NCBI GenBank assembly: GCA_951802425.1
Contig: OX637801.1
Span: 3,038,001 to 3,102,000 of the forward strand
Source: Clavaria fumosa
Taxonomy: Eukaryota > Basidiomycota > Agaricomycetes > Agaricales > Clavariaceae
Length of the DNA stretch: 64,000 nt
Direction: 5' to 3'
Every line of letters starts with the position of its first letter. Position 1 is the stretch's first letter. Made by a program: the position numbers and the translations under genes. Below, in pieces: positions 32,649-46,633 of this stretch. Under the pieces are notes generated by a model that had not been told where the DNA came from, searched no databases, and saw only the letters and a list, made by a program, of their open reading frames with translations.

Positions 32649-33845
32649 ATTGAATCAGGATTTATAATACCACTACATGTAGCTATGACAAAGACGCGGT
32701 TGTACATGGAGTAGTTACATGGGTTTGTAGAGGAGTAGGTGGATTGGTGGTCGTCGTAATTGCCGTTATCTAATGTGGTTCTAGACGGGGAGTCTCGGGA
32801 GGTTAGCTGGTGGCCGAGAAAGTGTCGGAATGTCGAAAGAATTTCGCAGTCCCTTCGTGCCGCTTAGTAGGAGTATGTTTCGTGAATGGTTGCGGTGGAC
32901 TTTCGGATAATATAGTGGAGTGTGTCGACGTGTCGCGGTCCCCGCGTTGCATCTCCTTGTTGCGAATTTCGACTCGGGGATTCGCCAGCTGCAGGGTTCT
33001 GGTCACGAGATCGGAGATGGAACAAGACGCGACAAGTCCAAGCATCAATTCGGTGTGGAGTGCTTGGCAAGGATCAAAGGAAAGGTTTTCAAAGCTTCAT
33101 CGATGCTTCATCGCTTCATTGCTTCATCGCTTCATCGCTTCATTGCTTCATCGCTTCATCGCTTCGACACCAGCTGACACCCGCAACAATCAACAGGCGG
33201 CTAGTGCATAGGCCGCTTCAGGGCCCAAAAGCGCACCACCGTAGCCAAGTTTCCCATCCAGTTGCCGTTTTAAGTGCCTCATCTCCTCCCCCTTGTGCCT
33301 CAAAACCGTTCCGTGGCCCTTGGAAACTTTGCACCAGCCATAGCAGCAGCCCCCCTCCCAAGATCAGCTTGCAACGGCGCCCCCTGAGCAACACCAAGGG
33401 GCGCACCGTCGGCTTAGTGATTGGTTATGCCCCATTGCCGAAAATTTCCCGCCCCTGATCTGCTATGCAGGGCTAGTTCGTGAGTGCCTTCGTGTCGTCA
33501 GCTCTCATGTGGGCCTGTTCTAATCCTGTTTGCAGCCAATACAGCACCCCAAGCTTCTCACTTCATGCGAGCTCTTATACCCGTGCTACTCATATATATG
33601 ACATTGGTTTCATAAAAACTACGATTATTGTTGCCTGTAGGGGGAAATAAGGTCAATGTGTCAACGCTACGTCAAATGACCCCATTACTAAAACTAAATG
33701 CCATGTCACTATGCCAATCAAGTGGTTTCAGTTTCTGCGTTGCAAGAATGACGCCATGGATACAGGAAGTGCTTATAATGGGACAACACAACCTTGGCAG
33801 ATTTTATTGTAAGACATATCCAATCCATATTCTACCCGTGAAGTG
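32649..33845. other. Non-coding or degraded accessory DNA
   Basis: A minus-strand frame near 32.8-33.05 kb (LVTRTLQLANPRVEIRNKEM) looks weakly coding but has no family match I recognise. A 9 bp minisatellite lies at 33094-33166. A TATA-rich stretch at 33586-33600 could belong to the promoter of the following secreted-protein gene. Nothing else is supported. Confidence 0.4.
33094..33166. repeat. 9 bp minisatellite (gcttcatcg)n
   Basis: About eight tandem copies of gcttcatcg or gcttcattg over 73 bp, nearly perfect. Likely formed by replication slippage. Confidence 0.85.
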
Positions 33846-34282
33846 ATGCAACTTAACCACAAGCCACTCTCCAGATTCCTCGGCTTGCTTCTCCTCCTTG
33901 GCTCACAGCCATTCCTTACCCAAGGTCTGAATTACGGCCGTCCTGGGCTATGCGGCTTTTATTGTTATATGGTCATGTACCAGGCACCCTTCAGCACTTC
34001 CCCGCAATGTGTTTCCTCTGACCTACGGTATGAAAAGCATCATTGTTGCAATTCGGTTATACTAATGTGGAAAATTACAGACCCATCGTGGATGACGTGG
34101 AAAAATGCGTTTGCCCTCTCATACTTACGCCTCCGAATGGGCAGGGTCCAGGGCTACAGTCGTGTCTTAGTCATTGCATGGATGATCACCATATTGAATC
34201 CAGTGAGGAAGCGATAGGTTGCGTGGAGTGGGAGATGACTACAGTTCAGATTGATCCAGCCAGCACTGCAACATTTAGATAA
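33846..34282 (+). CDS. Small secreted cysteine-rich protein, CFEM-like
   Basis: Exons 33846-34027 and 34081-34282 join across a 53 bp intron (gtatga...ttacag) to give 127 residues. The first 25-26 residues are a signal peptide (RFLGLLLLLGSQPFLTQG). The mature part has eight cysteines in the order C-x3-C, C, C-x-C, C-x3-C, C (GLCGFYC, PQC, EKCVC, SCLSHC, IGC), which resembles the CFEM layout used by fungi for haem/iron uptake, surface proteins and effectors. No GPI signal at the C-terminus (ends DPASTATFR). It lies in a repeat-rich island, as small secreted proteins often do. CFEM assignment is by cysteine spacing only. Confidence 0.65.
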
Positions 34283-34499
34283 ATGTTATTTATTGTGTGC
34301 AAGGCTGCAAATACAATTATTCTCGTAGAGGATGGCCTAGATCGGGGGCGTACGTAAACTGTGGCTATTGTGCAGTGACTGAGATAGTAGCTACTATCAC
34401 AGCTTGGCATGAAAGCCACATTCCCCTCAACCAACACAGTGGATATGCATACTCTTGTCAACCTGATGGCTCTTCTGTGAGCCTTGTTGGCTGTGCAAG
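34283..34499. other. Spacer after the secreted-protein gene
   Basis: No coding signal of its own; it may include further unrecognisable remains of the adjoining Ty3/gypsy relic. Confidence 0.35.
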
Positions 34500-35120
34500 C
34501 ACAATTGGCTAGCTTGTCAACATGGACACTGTCCTTCCTGTTGACTTGCCAGAACAAAATGTCCACTGCTTCACACTCCAATCCTTTGACACATGTGTCC
34601 TGAAGTTACTGGCATCTGTTTCAATTTTCCATTTTCCATTGTCCTGTGGAATTGCTAGCACAGGTGCAGAGAGAGAAGAGCTTGAATTAGTGCCTCAAAA
34701 GCTTTCTGATGCTTTTCAGTCCAGATGAAGGGGGCATTTCCCAGTAAGGTGAAAAGGCACTTGGCAATCTTGGTGAAGTTGGCAATGAATTGTCTGAAAT
34801 AATTATATGTAAACAGTCCCAAAAGTTTCTGTAGAGCTTTTTTGTCTTTGGGGGACATGCCAGTCAATGGTGCCTCTGCATTTCTTGGGAGTGTCATATA
34901 TTTCCTTTGGAAATGAGCAGCCCTAAGAATGTCACCTTTCTTGCCTCAAAAATGCTTGGAGCATGAGGTTGTTTTCTTCCAGGGCTTTGAATACCTCATA
35001 GGTGCACATGGCCGAGTTTGCAGTTGCAAGGTGACCATTCGCTGTCATCAATACCTCCCAGTGGCTCGAAATGGTGGCTTGCAGTTGAGACTAGTTTTGT
35101 TCCACAATTGTCAATGAGTC
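34500..35120 (-). pseudogene. Decayed Ty3/gypsy reverse transcriptase-RNase H fragment
   Basis: Minus-strand pieces in several frames give typical Metaviridae pol motifs in the right order: KALEENNLML, RKVTFLGLLISKGN, LLGLFTYNYFRQFIANFTKI (family: FLGFxNYYRRFI), FIWTEKHQKAFEALIQALL, then APVLAIPQDNGKWKIETDAS, the RNase H start. Stops and frame changes interrupt them, and the rest of RNase H is missing. No LTRs were found nearby, so this is an old remnant. Confidence 0.85.
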
Positions 35121-35189
35121 CCAGACGCTTGATAAACCTACAGTCAAAATACTATAGTAACTAGTAACCAATGAGAAAGTCAACAGGTA

Positions 35190-35430
35190 TCAATGTTGAT
35201 AGCGAAGCCGAAAGCGACAGCAAAATGGATAGCAAGATAGCAGAGCGAGAGCAAGGCAGCAATATTGACAGCGAGATAGCAAAGCCAAAAGCAAGACAGC
35301 GAGACAGCGAAATTGACAACAAGATAGCAAATTGAAGAGCAAGGCAGAAAAATCGACAACGAAAGCCAAGAGCAACATAGCGAAATCAACAAGGTAGCAG
35401 AATAGTGGAAGAAAAAAAAAAAAAATAAGA
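35190..35430. repeat. Degenerate purine-rich tandem repeat
   Basis: Irregular repetition of units such as gatagcaaagc, gacagcgaga and agagcaaggcag, followed by an A-run near 35410-35425. It is a decayed minisatellite without recognisable coding meaning. It lies just past the stop of the next minus-strand gene. Confidence 0.6.
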
Positions 35431-35494
35431 TGCGAAAGAACAAAACGAACGGAAATTGGAAGGAGACCACAGGCGAAAAAAGTTCCCACTGCTC

Positions 35495-38071
35495 TTACTT
35501 GGCGGTGTGACGCTTGTTCTTCTCCTCAGTAAGTAACCTGATCCGGTCACTGCGTCTGAGGTCATTCACATTAGTAATAGGTTTCTTACGCTCCTTAATG
35601 TTCAGGACTTCGCGTAAATATTCAACATCGTGGCCCATAGATCTGGTCTTGCGGATCTCGCTGTGGCTAAAATCAATAATGGATGGCTTCCCTTTGTCGC
35701 TCATGCAGAGATTGGCAAGACGTATGTCTCTATGGATGACACCAGCCTTGTTGATCGATTCTAGGATTCGCTGAAAATATCTTCTGCGGAATGAATCAAG
35801 ATGGCATAAGAATGGAATATAAACCTGCAGGACAAGTACTTAGCGTACTTTGAGGAGGCGCTTATGCTCGACGTCCGATTGAGAAGAGATTTGCCAGCAT
35901 ACGTCATGATAAGGGCATGTGGGCCCTCATTATCTTCCACCAGATCATTGTCCACAAAATGGCCGAAGCAATGTGGGATCCCTTTGACTTTATTGGCATG
36001 TAAATGTTGATAGACTCTGTATTCGCCCTTCAAAGCGCTCTTCTGATCTGTCGAGAATGCCAATTTGACAGCAATGGGAACATTTTTCGCAACGGAGCCC
36101 ACTTTCATCATGCCCAGATGAACAATACCTGTCCAGCCTGCTGTCTCCTGAGAGGTGAGGGTAATTTCAATCACATCATCGTCATGGGCCTTATCACTGG
36201 GCGGTAATGGATAAGTCGGAGATCTGTCAGACTGGCGACGATCTGGATTCTGGCGGATGAAGGTGGCAGGAGCAGGGGAAGCATAGACTCCGAAGTAGAG
36301 GTGCACATGCGCGATATTTCGTTTCGATACAGCGTCGCGGGTGGCCTAGATTATGATTAGCCCAATTCCAATCAAGAACCATGGACAAACCTCGTCTACA
36401 GCGTCAGAGCCATTCTTTTGGGGAGCCTTCGCACCCTGACCACCCCGACCGTCCTGACCACCTCGACCTCGACCCCGACCTCCACCTCCCGCTGATGGAC
36501 CCTTAGTGTCGTGTTTTGGTCCTAGATCATCGGTCTTCCGTCGTTTGCTATTTCCGGGTCCATCCTTGCCACCCCCATCTCCATCTCCAGGCGGGTCAGT
36601 GGGATGCTGCGGTGCATCATTCTTCTGTTTCAGCCTGTCCAACGTATCCTGGACAGCAGCTATGTAGAGTCCGACATGGATCTTTCCATAAGCCCGTTCA
36701 GATTTGTGAGGCTCGATAAGTTTCGAAAGAAAGAGGGTTTGACTCTTGCGATGACGAATACCGATGAATTCGTGGTTTCCCGAGTGTATTACCAAGATCG
36801 TTGTATCTTTTCGAACAGCCTGTGCCCATGCCTATGCAACCTTCATAAACAACACGAAAGCTACGACCGAAAGCACAACAAATTACCTGTTGGAGGATCC
36901 TTGAATCGGGAGTGTCAGGCGCGAAATCTGTGTCAGACTCCGAGTCGGACTCTGCGTCGGACTCCGCTTCTCTTCGTTTTCTCTTGACGGCGATCATCGC
37001 GCTAGAACCACGTGCATTATTCACATCTTCGTGCAGTCCCTCTCCATCCACAACGGCCGTGGTCTCCAAAACGAGGGGTGTAGGTAGGTCTAAGTTCGAA
37101 AGTCCGGTGTGATGGCGACCTTGAAGCCGAGCGCTTTGCCTCGGGCCTCGAGAGAGAGTAAGAGGCGGTATCGTCCATGGCGGGTTCAAAGCGTCGCGAG
37201 GGGGTCGTATATTTTCTTTCACCTGATCATGGTCCATTTGATTGCAATATTTCTGCCCAGGGCATATGGTCCAGGTGAAGTCTTCTTCATTCCTTGCCCG
37301 TCTCTCAATCGCGTGCATTACGACGATGTCCCCAGCTTTTAAGCTCTTTATCTCCCACGTCGCCAGTGCTTTATTATCGAGCTGAGGAAGGTGTTGTTTA
37401 AAATCCGGTTCGAGGCAGTCTGACATCCTTGTCTCGTTAATGTTCTTATTCTCCGGGTCGCTGCAGTGTATCTTAAGGACGCCGTCCGGTATAGCATGAC
37501 GTAGCGGATCATTGTCTTTTTCCCAACACAGCGTTTTTACCCAACTTGGGTAGGTAGGGTGGAGAGCGAGTTTGGACGCAATGGGAAGACAGTATGCTGC
37601 AGTGTGCTGGGAGTAGTATTCAACGACTCCATCCTCATTCGAAGCTTGGACGGGATCCTGGGATGTCGCGTCGTCAATCATTACTTGAGTGAAGTAATTT
37701 CGTTGAGGTAATTCGGTGACTTTGTGACCAGCTTCTTTGATTTTGATATCCACTGTCGCGGCCAGGGAGTCGACAAGCGAGTCCAGCAATCTGACCCGCC
37801 GTAGCCTCAGGCGCCTAGAGAGATGTTTGTCGTACCATGCGCAAGCACGAGTGGCAGCCTTTCTTGGACTACGAGAGGAAATGCGAGGATTGAAGGGTAT
37901 AGAAGTATCTTGAGGACGCTGGGGTAGAGAGAGCTTTCGAGGACGCCATTCCTCTAACACATGGCGAACAGGGGGAGGAAGAAAGTCGACTGGGACAGCA
38001 ATGTCCTCTGAGGACATCGCTGACACGCGCATCAAAGTATGTTTGCTTATGTAACCAGTTGATACAAACAT
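35495..38071 (-). CDS. Fungal kinase-like protein (FunK1-like, divergent catalytic site)
   Basis: Four exons joined by introns at 36820-36886, 36346-36390 and 35784-35824 give about 800 residues. An N-terminal region of unknown fold carries many charged residues and an acidic Ser-rich stretch (AESDAESDSESDTDF). A glycine/arginine linker follows (GGGGRGRGRGGQ). The C-terminal part is kinase-like: PIAVKLAFS with the putative ATP lysine, hinge HALIMTYAGKSL, catalytic loop VIHRDIRLANLCM, and IIDFSHSE in place of DFG. The HRD aspartate and Asn are kept; the loop lysine is Arg and the DFG glycine is Ser. Such orphan kinases are expanded in Agaricomycetes, often near mobile DNA. The start is 38071 or the later in-frame ATG in RVSAMSSED. 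Substrates are unknown. Confidence 0.75.
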
Positions 38072-39509
38072 GAACAACGCATATTAATTACATAATGTGT
38101 GTGCAGGCTTGGGGTCCTTTGGGACCAGGTTTACTTGCATATGCAGCAGGTTGGTGTGGTTTACACTTCCGTCAGCTGTTTTGGACATGCTGGGGGTTCA
38201 GCCAGTGAAAACTTCTCATATTTCAAATATACCTAGGGCTAGTATTTGAATTCCATACTGTATAAACAGACCATCAGCCTGATACAATATTCGTTATCCA
38301 CAAAATATGGATATCCCCACTGGCCCAAGTCCGTTCCAGGTCAAAACCGATACATTATGGGACCTGATACAGTATGCGGTGATGCAGTATAATATATTGT
38401 ACTGTAGTCAATATGTTACATCCGTCTCCCGCATGCCATCGGTTTCAGGTCGATCTCGGTTGACGTGTTCAGCTTCAGCCACGGTGCATGCTACCCGACG
38501 TTAAAGAAGGGTGTGGAGTTGCATGCTGCGGTCGAAATGCTCAAGCAGGCCAGTCACTACACTAACGCGCGATACCAGCTTCTACGCCGGTATCAGGCTA
38601 CCTATAGTCTCACCCTCTTAGATTTCGGTGTCGCGGGGTGAGTACGAATGATCACTTGAGCAGACTGGGGTAAGGTCAATCGACCGTCTGGTCTCTGGAA
38701 ATAACTTTTTCTAGCTTGTTCGAAGCGGGGGAAGAGGTGTTCGTGCGATATCGGCATTTAGTAAACGACCCAGCTGCCTGTTTTTGCGAGCGAGCTTGAG
38801 TGCGTTGTCATGTCTGCCATGAATTGGACGACAGCTTAACCATAATCTCGACTTCTCAGTGGCAATCTGTACACCTCTGGCGAAACCGAACAAAGCCACA
38901 CTCGGTGCCAATCTGACGAACTCTGGTGTCTTTAGCCTTTTAACGTTGTGCCCTTTCGAGACACTGGTTCAAGAGTTCGTAGGATTTTGAAGCGTAGGAG
39001 ACGTCGAGATACGACAAGACTGAGTTTTTTCTTCGATGTCATACAAACTTTCATTACTATTATTTTGCACCTAAAGCTGCAGGGAATCACCAAGTGTCGT
39101 CAGCCAGGATTCCAGACTGTAGAGCTGTCCTGGGTAACTAAGTTCGAAATCTTCTTCAACACCATTCAGTCTTGTTGCCGTGATGCTCAGGCCGTCGCCC
39201 GAGGTAGGTAAAGGGGGGTGTCGTCTTCCGGTTCGGCGACGAGCTGGGACCCGCTACAAGCCTGAAAGTTGGAATGCATAACAGGAGTGGCGGAGTGGAT
39301 AACGATCGGAGAATCAGCGTGGGATGTGGTGAAAGAGGGTGCGCCCGGGTCGACGGGGGTTATTGTAATGGAGAGTGAGGGCGAGAACTGGTAAATGGAT
39401 CGTTTGTGGGGGACTTTTATGCAAATAATAAGGCGGGCTGTCAATGTCATGCGTTGTGAACACGAAGTACTGAATCACAGCACTGCCACATCTCCTCTCA
39501 CTTTCAGCA
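38072..39509. other. Long intergenic region
   Basis: No gene I can support over 1.4 kb. A plus-strand frame at about 38.5-38.64 kb (GVELHAAVEMLKQASHYTNA) ends at a possible donor ggg|gtgagtacg but has no partner exon. The right end is the promoter of the NAD(P)H-hydrate dehydratase gene. Confidence 0.4.
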
Positions 39510-40811
39510 ATGCCAGTCCCGAGGTCAATATTTGAGCAGGTTAGAAAGCTCATTCCACCGTTGGACGGAACACTACACAAGGGCCAGTCTGGTTAGCCCG
39601 TTCAGCTGATGGGCGTCTGTTTGCATTGACTAACTAGCCGCTCGCGGGCGTACCCCAGGTCGCGTAGGCGTTTTCGGCGGGGCTATGGAGTGAGCGCGCG
39701 ACAGAGGAGCATGGATGCAAGGTCACACTGACCATCTGTCAGCTATACCGGCGCGCCCTTCTTCGCCGCCATTACTGCGCTCCGATTTGTGCGTGTCTAT
39801 TTCTACGACACAAGTGCTGCTAAACTCCTTCTCGTCGACAGGGCGCAGATCTCTCTCATGTGATATGCTCGCCGGTAGCAGCAGGTGCCATCAAGTCGTA
39901 CTCGCCCGACCTAATCGTGCACCCGATCCTGACCGAAGGCGCGAATTCTCGCCCCTCCCCCTCGTCCACACACTTGATCACGGGCCCGCTCGGCGCGGTG
40001 CTCGACCGGCTGCACGTGCTCGTGCTCGGGCCCGGGCTCGGGCGCGAGCCATACATGCAGTCGCACCTGCGCACGGCGCTCGCGCTCGCGCGCGCGCGCG
40101 GCCTCTTCGTCGTGCTCGACGCGGACGCGCTCTGGGGCGTGTGCCAGGACCCCGCGCTCGTGTGCGGCTACGCCCGTGCGGTGCTCACGCCGAACGTGGC
40201 CGAGTTCGAGCGCCTGTGTGCGTGTCTTGGCGTCGGCGCTGGTGGGGGCGGGGAGGGGGAGGGGGACCGGGCGGCTGCGGTGTCCCGCGCCCTGGGGGGC
40301 GTCACGATCCTGCAGAAGGGCGCGCGGGATGTGATCGCGGTGGACACGACAGGCGACGCTGCGAGTCTGGGCGCGAGCCAGATCAAGACGGAGGTGCTCG
40401 AGACGGAGCGGACACGCGAGGTCGTGGTCGTCAGCAACGCAGGCGGCCTCAAGAGATGCGGAGGACAGGGTGACGTGCTGAGCGGCGCGGTGGGCACGAT
40501 GCTTGCGTGGGGCAAGTGTTATGAGGACGGCGTGTTTGGGTGCGTGTTTTCATCTCGTTGTCCCACTATTACGTTTTTTCCTGCCTGAGGTGACCTGGGG
40601 CTATGCACACAGGGATAAGTCGCTGCCTGTATCACGCCTCCCGATCTTAGCGGCTGTAGGCGGAAGCATGGTCACGCGCACCGCCAGCAAACGCGCGTTC
40701 GACAAAGAAGGACGGGCTCTCGTGACGGAGGACTTGATCCCTGAGATTGGTCGCGCGTTTGAGGATGTGTTCAGCGAGAAAACGCAGAGACAAGATCTCG
40801 GGAGGCTATAG
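39510..40811 (+). CDS. ATP-dependent (S)-NAD(P)H-hydrate dehydratase
   Basis: Repairs damaged, hydrated NADH and NADPH using ATP (ribokinase-like fold, CARKD/NNRD family). Starts [20 protein letters not shown]; spliced exons then give [20 protein letters not shown] and [20 protein letters not shown]. The core contains [46 protein letters not shown] and the ATP/phosphate loop [12 protein letters not shown]. It ends [19 protein letters not shown] at TAG 40809-40811. Four introns; the first has a clear ctaac branch site. The central exon is extremely GC-rich with a (GC)n run near 40088-40100. About 350 residues, normal for the family. Confidence 0.93.
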
Positions 40812-41138
40812 ATGAGACGTTGCAAGTGCAGAAACCATCCTCGCAAAACAAGGAACTTCCATAGTCGACGGTGAGTGGCAGACAGCCCGTTGTGTAAATA
40901 TATAGCATCAAATGAGCTTGGTATATAAGTTGCTCATAATTATTACCTGTCTCTCTACCAAAGTGACTGGTGCCCGCCAAGATAATTTGGGACGACACTG
41001 TCATCTCTTTTTTTGTAGATTGTTCCAGTAAAGGAGAGGAACGAAAGCATGCTAGGGAGCATACAAATAGACTTTGAAACACAATACGGTCGTTCGTAAG
41101 TCAATACCACAGATATTCGTGCCAGATTAGCCCATCCC
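40812..41138. other. Convergent spacer
   Basis: 3' ends of the dehydratase (plus) and Pmt4 (minus) face each other here. No other feature seen. Confidence 0.5.
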
Positions 41139-44018
41139 TTAATCCCCGTCAGTCTTCTTCGCCGAAAAGTGCAGGGTCCACGACGACAGCAACCGTCTAC
41201 TGCTCACACTTTCACTGGTAAGTCTGGACAGTCCACATCAGCAACCATCTCATGCCAGCCTCAAAGCAAGAAAAGAACAATGCTCACCCGGGCGTCCCGT
41301 ACGTAAGAGGCGCGATGAATACAAACACAGCGAATAATAGGGCAATGAAAATGAACACAGCAATAATCCCTTTGACCCCAAGATCAGAAAATTGTGCCGG
41401 TTTCGCTCGGGTTTTCGGACCCCAACGCGATATCGGGTAATTGATAGTCTCGGACAGTACGAAATTCAGGACGGCACCGGCAAGGAGCGCAGAGGCTAGA
41501 TGACCCGGTAGATAGTGGTGGAGGAAGAGCTGGCGGCTCATTAGGAAGAAAGGAATATATTGCACGCCCCACACAAGCATGAAGAAACCAGCCGAATTCC
41601 ACAGACGGTTGCGCACGGCTTAATACACGCAGAAATTTCAGCGCCGTCTCTGACAGTATATTTCGAAGGGAAACTCACGATCAGGAATAGGCTCAATCCC
41701 TCTGCGCCTCGCCAACAAATCAGCGCCGATGACACCAACAAAGATCGCCAGAGTGACGACACATGTCCACCAGCCCAAAACGTTGCCGATGAAATAGATC
41801 TGCTTCTGGTCATTGTTCTCGGTCCAAAAGCTGATGCCACTAAGAAGGAAGGGCCAGTTGATTGGTCCACTTGCGTAGGGATGAGATGCAACCAGACCAG
41901 CATTATGCTGGAGCATGAGCAGCTGCAGCTCGGCGTATTTCGTGAAAAAGTTCATTTTCTTCGGAATTCTTGGAGTGGCGGGGGCGCCACGATCGGCAGG
42001 TGCCTCGCCGGCTTGAAACGCGCATCAGTCGCATCGCTTCCATGTGCAAATAGACTCAAAACCCACTCTCGTCAGAGATGATATCATCCACAAACCATGT
42101 GGCAGTCTTTTCTTTCGGGTTCTTATTTCCATTTATCTCCTGTTGCTTGAATGCCCAATCGGGCAGCTGCTTTGGGTGCGTCCATAGCGAAACCTTGGTC
42201 ATGGAGTGGAGGACGCGGAAATGGCCGGACTTGCTTTGCAGTTTATCGCCACGTTGTCCCTCAAGGAGGTTTATGAAGAACAAGGTTTCGTTGTAGCGCG
42301 AGTGTTCATCTTGGGGCAATGTCGTGAACTCCTGATTTGTGGGCATTAGGGGAGACGCCACATCATGTGTTATAAGGTACGAGTCCGTCTTGACGTGCAG
42401 TAGCCGAACGACGTCGCCAGAACTAACAACTCTACCTGGACCTGTCTCCGGAAGCGCCTTCGTTGGGATGATCTGCCAATGGTTATTCTCATCAGCGTGA
42501 CCGTACCCCGTGACTTGTTGCCCTAGGCGATTCTCTCGAGTTAGATGAGGAACCACAAGACATGAAATTATTCGGACCTTGACTACTAATACGGCCGTCG
42601 TCGTATCTCAAAGGATACCGGTCAAGGTGGGAGTGAAGGAAGACTTTGGTATCCCTGTGCTTGATTGTGACCGTATCATAATACCGCACCTCTGGAATAG
42701 TTTCAGATACACTGTTCAATGGGGAAAGAGGGCCATCCAAGCATACCTTGACTGTTCAAAAGCAACTCATTCCCAAGAAGAGTCTCCTGAAACGCGGGAC
42801 TCATGAATACGTCCCCAGGGCCTGAATGCGTGAGAACGGAAAAGTGGATGTAGAAGATAGACAGGTAAATTATGATAGGGACGATGATCAGTCCGACAGC
42901 CCTCGCGGAATAGTGGCGAGCAAAATGGTCCTGAATGGTCGTATGAGTTGGCTTGCCAAGTGGCTCACTGGCGATCTGCACGCACGATGGAGTAACCTTT
43001 CTTGATATCCAGGATGTCCCATAGGTCGATTAAGACAGCGATACCGACGAAACCAACAGTAAGGACACCGTTGACTTTGCTTGCCCATGTGCACGCCATG
43101 CAAGCTCCCGTGGTGATAAGCCAACCCCACCATTCCGTTGAAAATTCCCTACAAAAAAAATATCAGCCAGTCATTCTTCAGGAAGGAACGATCACACCAG
43201 TAACGAAGTTTGCGGAATCGAATGTATGAGTATATAGTGAGTGCCATGAAAAATATGAGGGTCGCGTCCAGGAGTATCAAACGCGATTGGGCGATGTGCG
43301 CATTATCTGGAATAGAGAATGAATGAACGGCCATGGCTAGTGGGTTCGGGGTTTTGAAAGGATGATGGACATACCGAAAAGGATTAGAGACGCGGAGAAG
43401 ACGGCGATAGCCGTTGAGTAACCGCTCTCCTTCATGATACCGTACATTACTGGGATGGTCAAGCTTCCTAAGATGGCTGGAAGAGCCCGCATTCCAACAT
43501 AGGGAACATGGTTTTCCGTATAGCTGTCTCCGATGTTTTCGAACGTGAACTGGCCATCGAAGCCCACAAACCAGCCTGCGAGGCCAAAAAGAAGCTTGGC
43601 GAAAGGGGGATGGACATCAAAGTAGTATTCTCGACTGATGTAATGGGATGCAAATTTTCCAAAGTGCACCTCATCGAACCTGGCGAACATGCGTGATGGT
43701 CAGGATGTCAAGAAGAAGTTGATCGGCAAAACGCACACTACTTGGTCTGGGTGATTGATTTTGTAGAATCGGAGGGCAAAGGCCAAGACAGTTAGCACCA
43801 CCACTACTGCGGTACTCGCTTTAGAGGACTCTAAGATATTCTCGAGACCGCTACGGTCTTTCTGCGAGGGATTGAGGACATACAGACTAAGAGTGAACGC
43901 GTTTTGGACTTACGCGTGTATTGAAAAGCGTGCTGACGTGGTCGTCTTCTTGGCTCAGCTCGATATACTTGCCAGTTTCCGACGGATGGCGGACTCTGCG
44001 CCGACTGGAGCCAGACAT
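41139..44018 (-). CDS. PMT4: Dolichyl-phosphate-mannose-protein O-mannosyltransferase, Pmt4 type
   Basis: ER membrane enzyme that transfers mannose from dolichyl phosphate to Ser/Thr of secretory proteins. Start MSGSSRRRVRHPSETGKY at 44018; the first lumenal loop has the catalytic FDEVHFGKF and DVHPPFAKLL. Membrane segments follow. The MIR-domain region includes FMSPAFQETLLGNELLLNSQ, TKVFLHSHLDRYPLRYDDGR, YLITHDVASPLMPTNQEFTT and NGNKNPKEKTATWFVDD. A second membrane block contains FFLMSRQLFLHHYLPGHLAS. A last short exon gives LTSESVSSRRLLSSWTLHFS, which matches the Pmt4 subfamily end, and the stop is at 41139-41141. At least six introns. About 780 residues. Confidence 0.92.
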
Positions 44019-44804
44019 GGTAGTTGGGAGGAGAGGTTGGTGCTGCAGGTTGATGTGTGTGGGCTGGTGAAGTGTTTGAACACGCTTACATACGCTCAAG
44101 CGCCCAAGTGCCGTAAATGGCAGCAGCGCGTGTGCTCCTCACTCAGCGACGACGATTGCAATAAGCCAAGACCAAACTGCGAGCTCACTGTCGGTCAGAA
44201 CATTGCCCAGAGACAAATCCTGCCGGGCAGGGCTGAACGACGCCTGTTGTATGCGCACTGTATTTTGCCTGCTCACTCATTGCCGCTATCTGATGAACAA
44301 TCTGCTCGCTGAGGATTACTCAGAGTTGACCCCGATGACTATGTCTACGTAACCTTTCTTTCACCATCGCTCGCGCAACCGCCGCTACAGGTATGGCTGA
44401 TAGTGTCATTCAGAGATGCGCATCCACGCCTACAGAACGAACTTATCGGTGTGTGCACACTTCAACCTTTGCGTGAGCGATTGGACACCACGAGCGAGTA
44501 TCGGGTTGGGACTTCAATATAGCTTCAATCTATTGGGCGGCGACCACGCTTGCCGTTGTATCGTCAATCACGGCGGTGACCGTCGTACAGACAACGCATA
44601 CATCAATACTCACGCATGGTGTCTGACAATCCGTGGCAGCCGAATTTATGCCGGGTCCAATTATCGAATTATCGAATGGGTTTGGAGAGAGAGGGGGATC
44701 ATTTTACATACAGCGCTACGTAAAAATATACGTTGAGTGAGCGCTTGCAGTTACCGTTGGAACATTTCTGGTGGAGTCGCTCGGACCTCACCAAAACGTC
44801 TTTC
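44019..44804. promoter_or_regulatory. Divergent promoter region of PMT4 and CBK1
   Basis: 786 bp between the two start codons. No gene within it that I can support. No clear TATA box on either side. Confidence 0.45.

Positions 44805-46633
<1,829 letters not shown>

Noticed and set aside
32803..33062. Minus-strand frame LVTRTLQLANPRVEIRNKEM as a gene.
   Set aside because: No recognisable domain, and it is surrounded by repeats; could be a relic but evidence is too thin.
38500..38640. Possible exon with GVELHAAVEMLKQASHYTNA and a donor-like end.
   Set aside because: No upstream or downstream partner exon, no start context, no family recognised.
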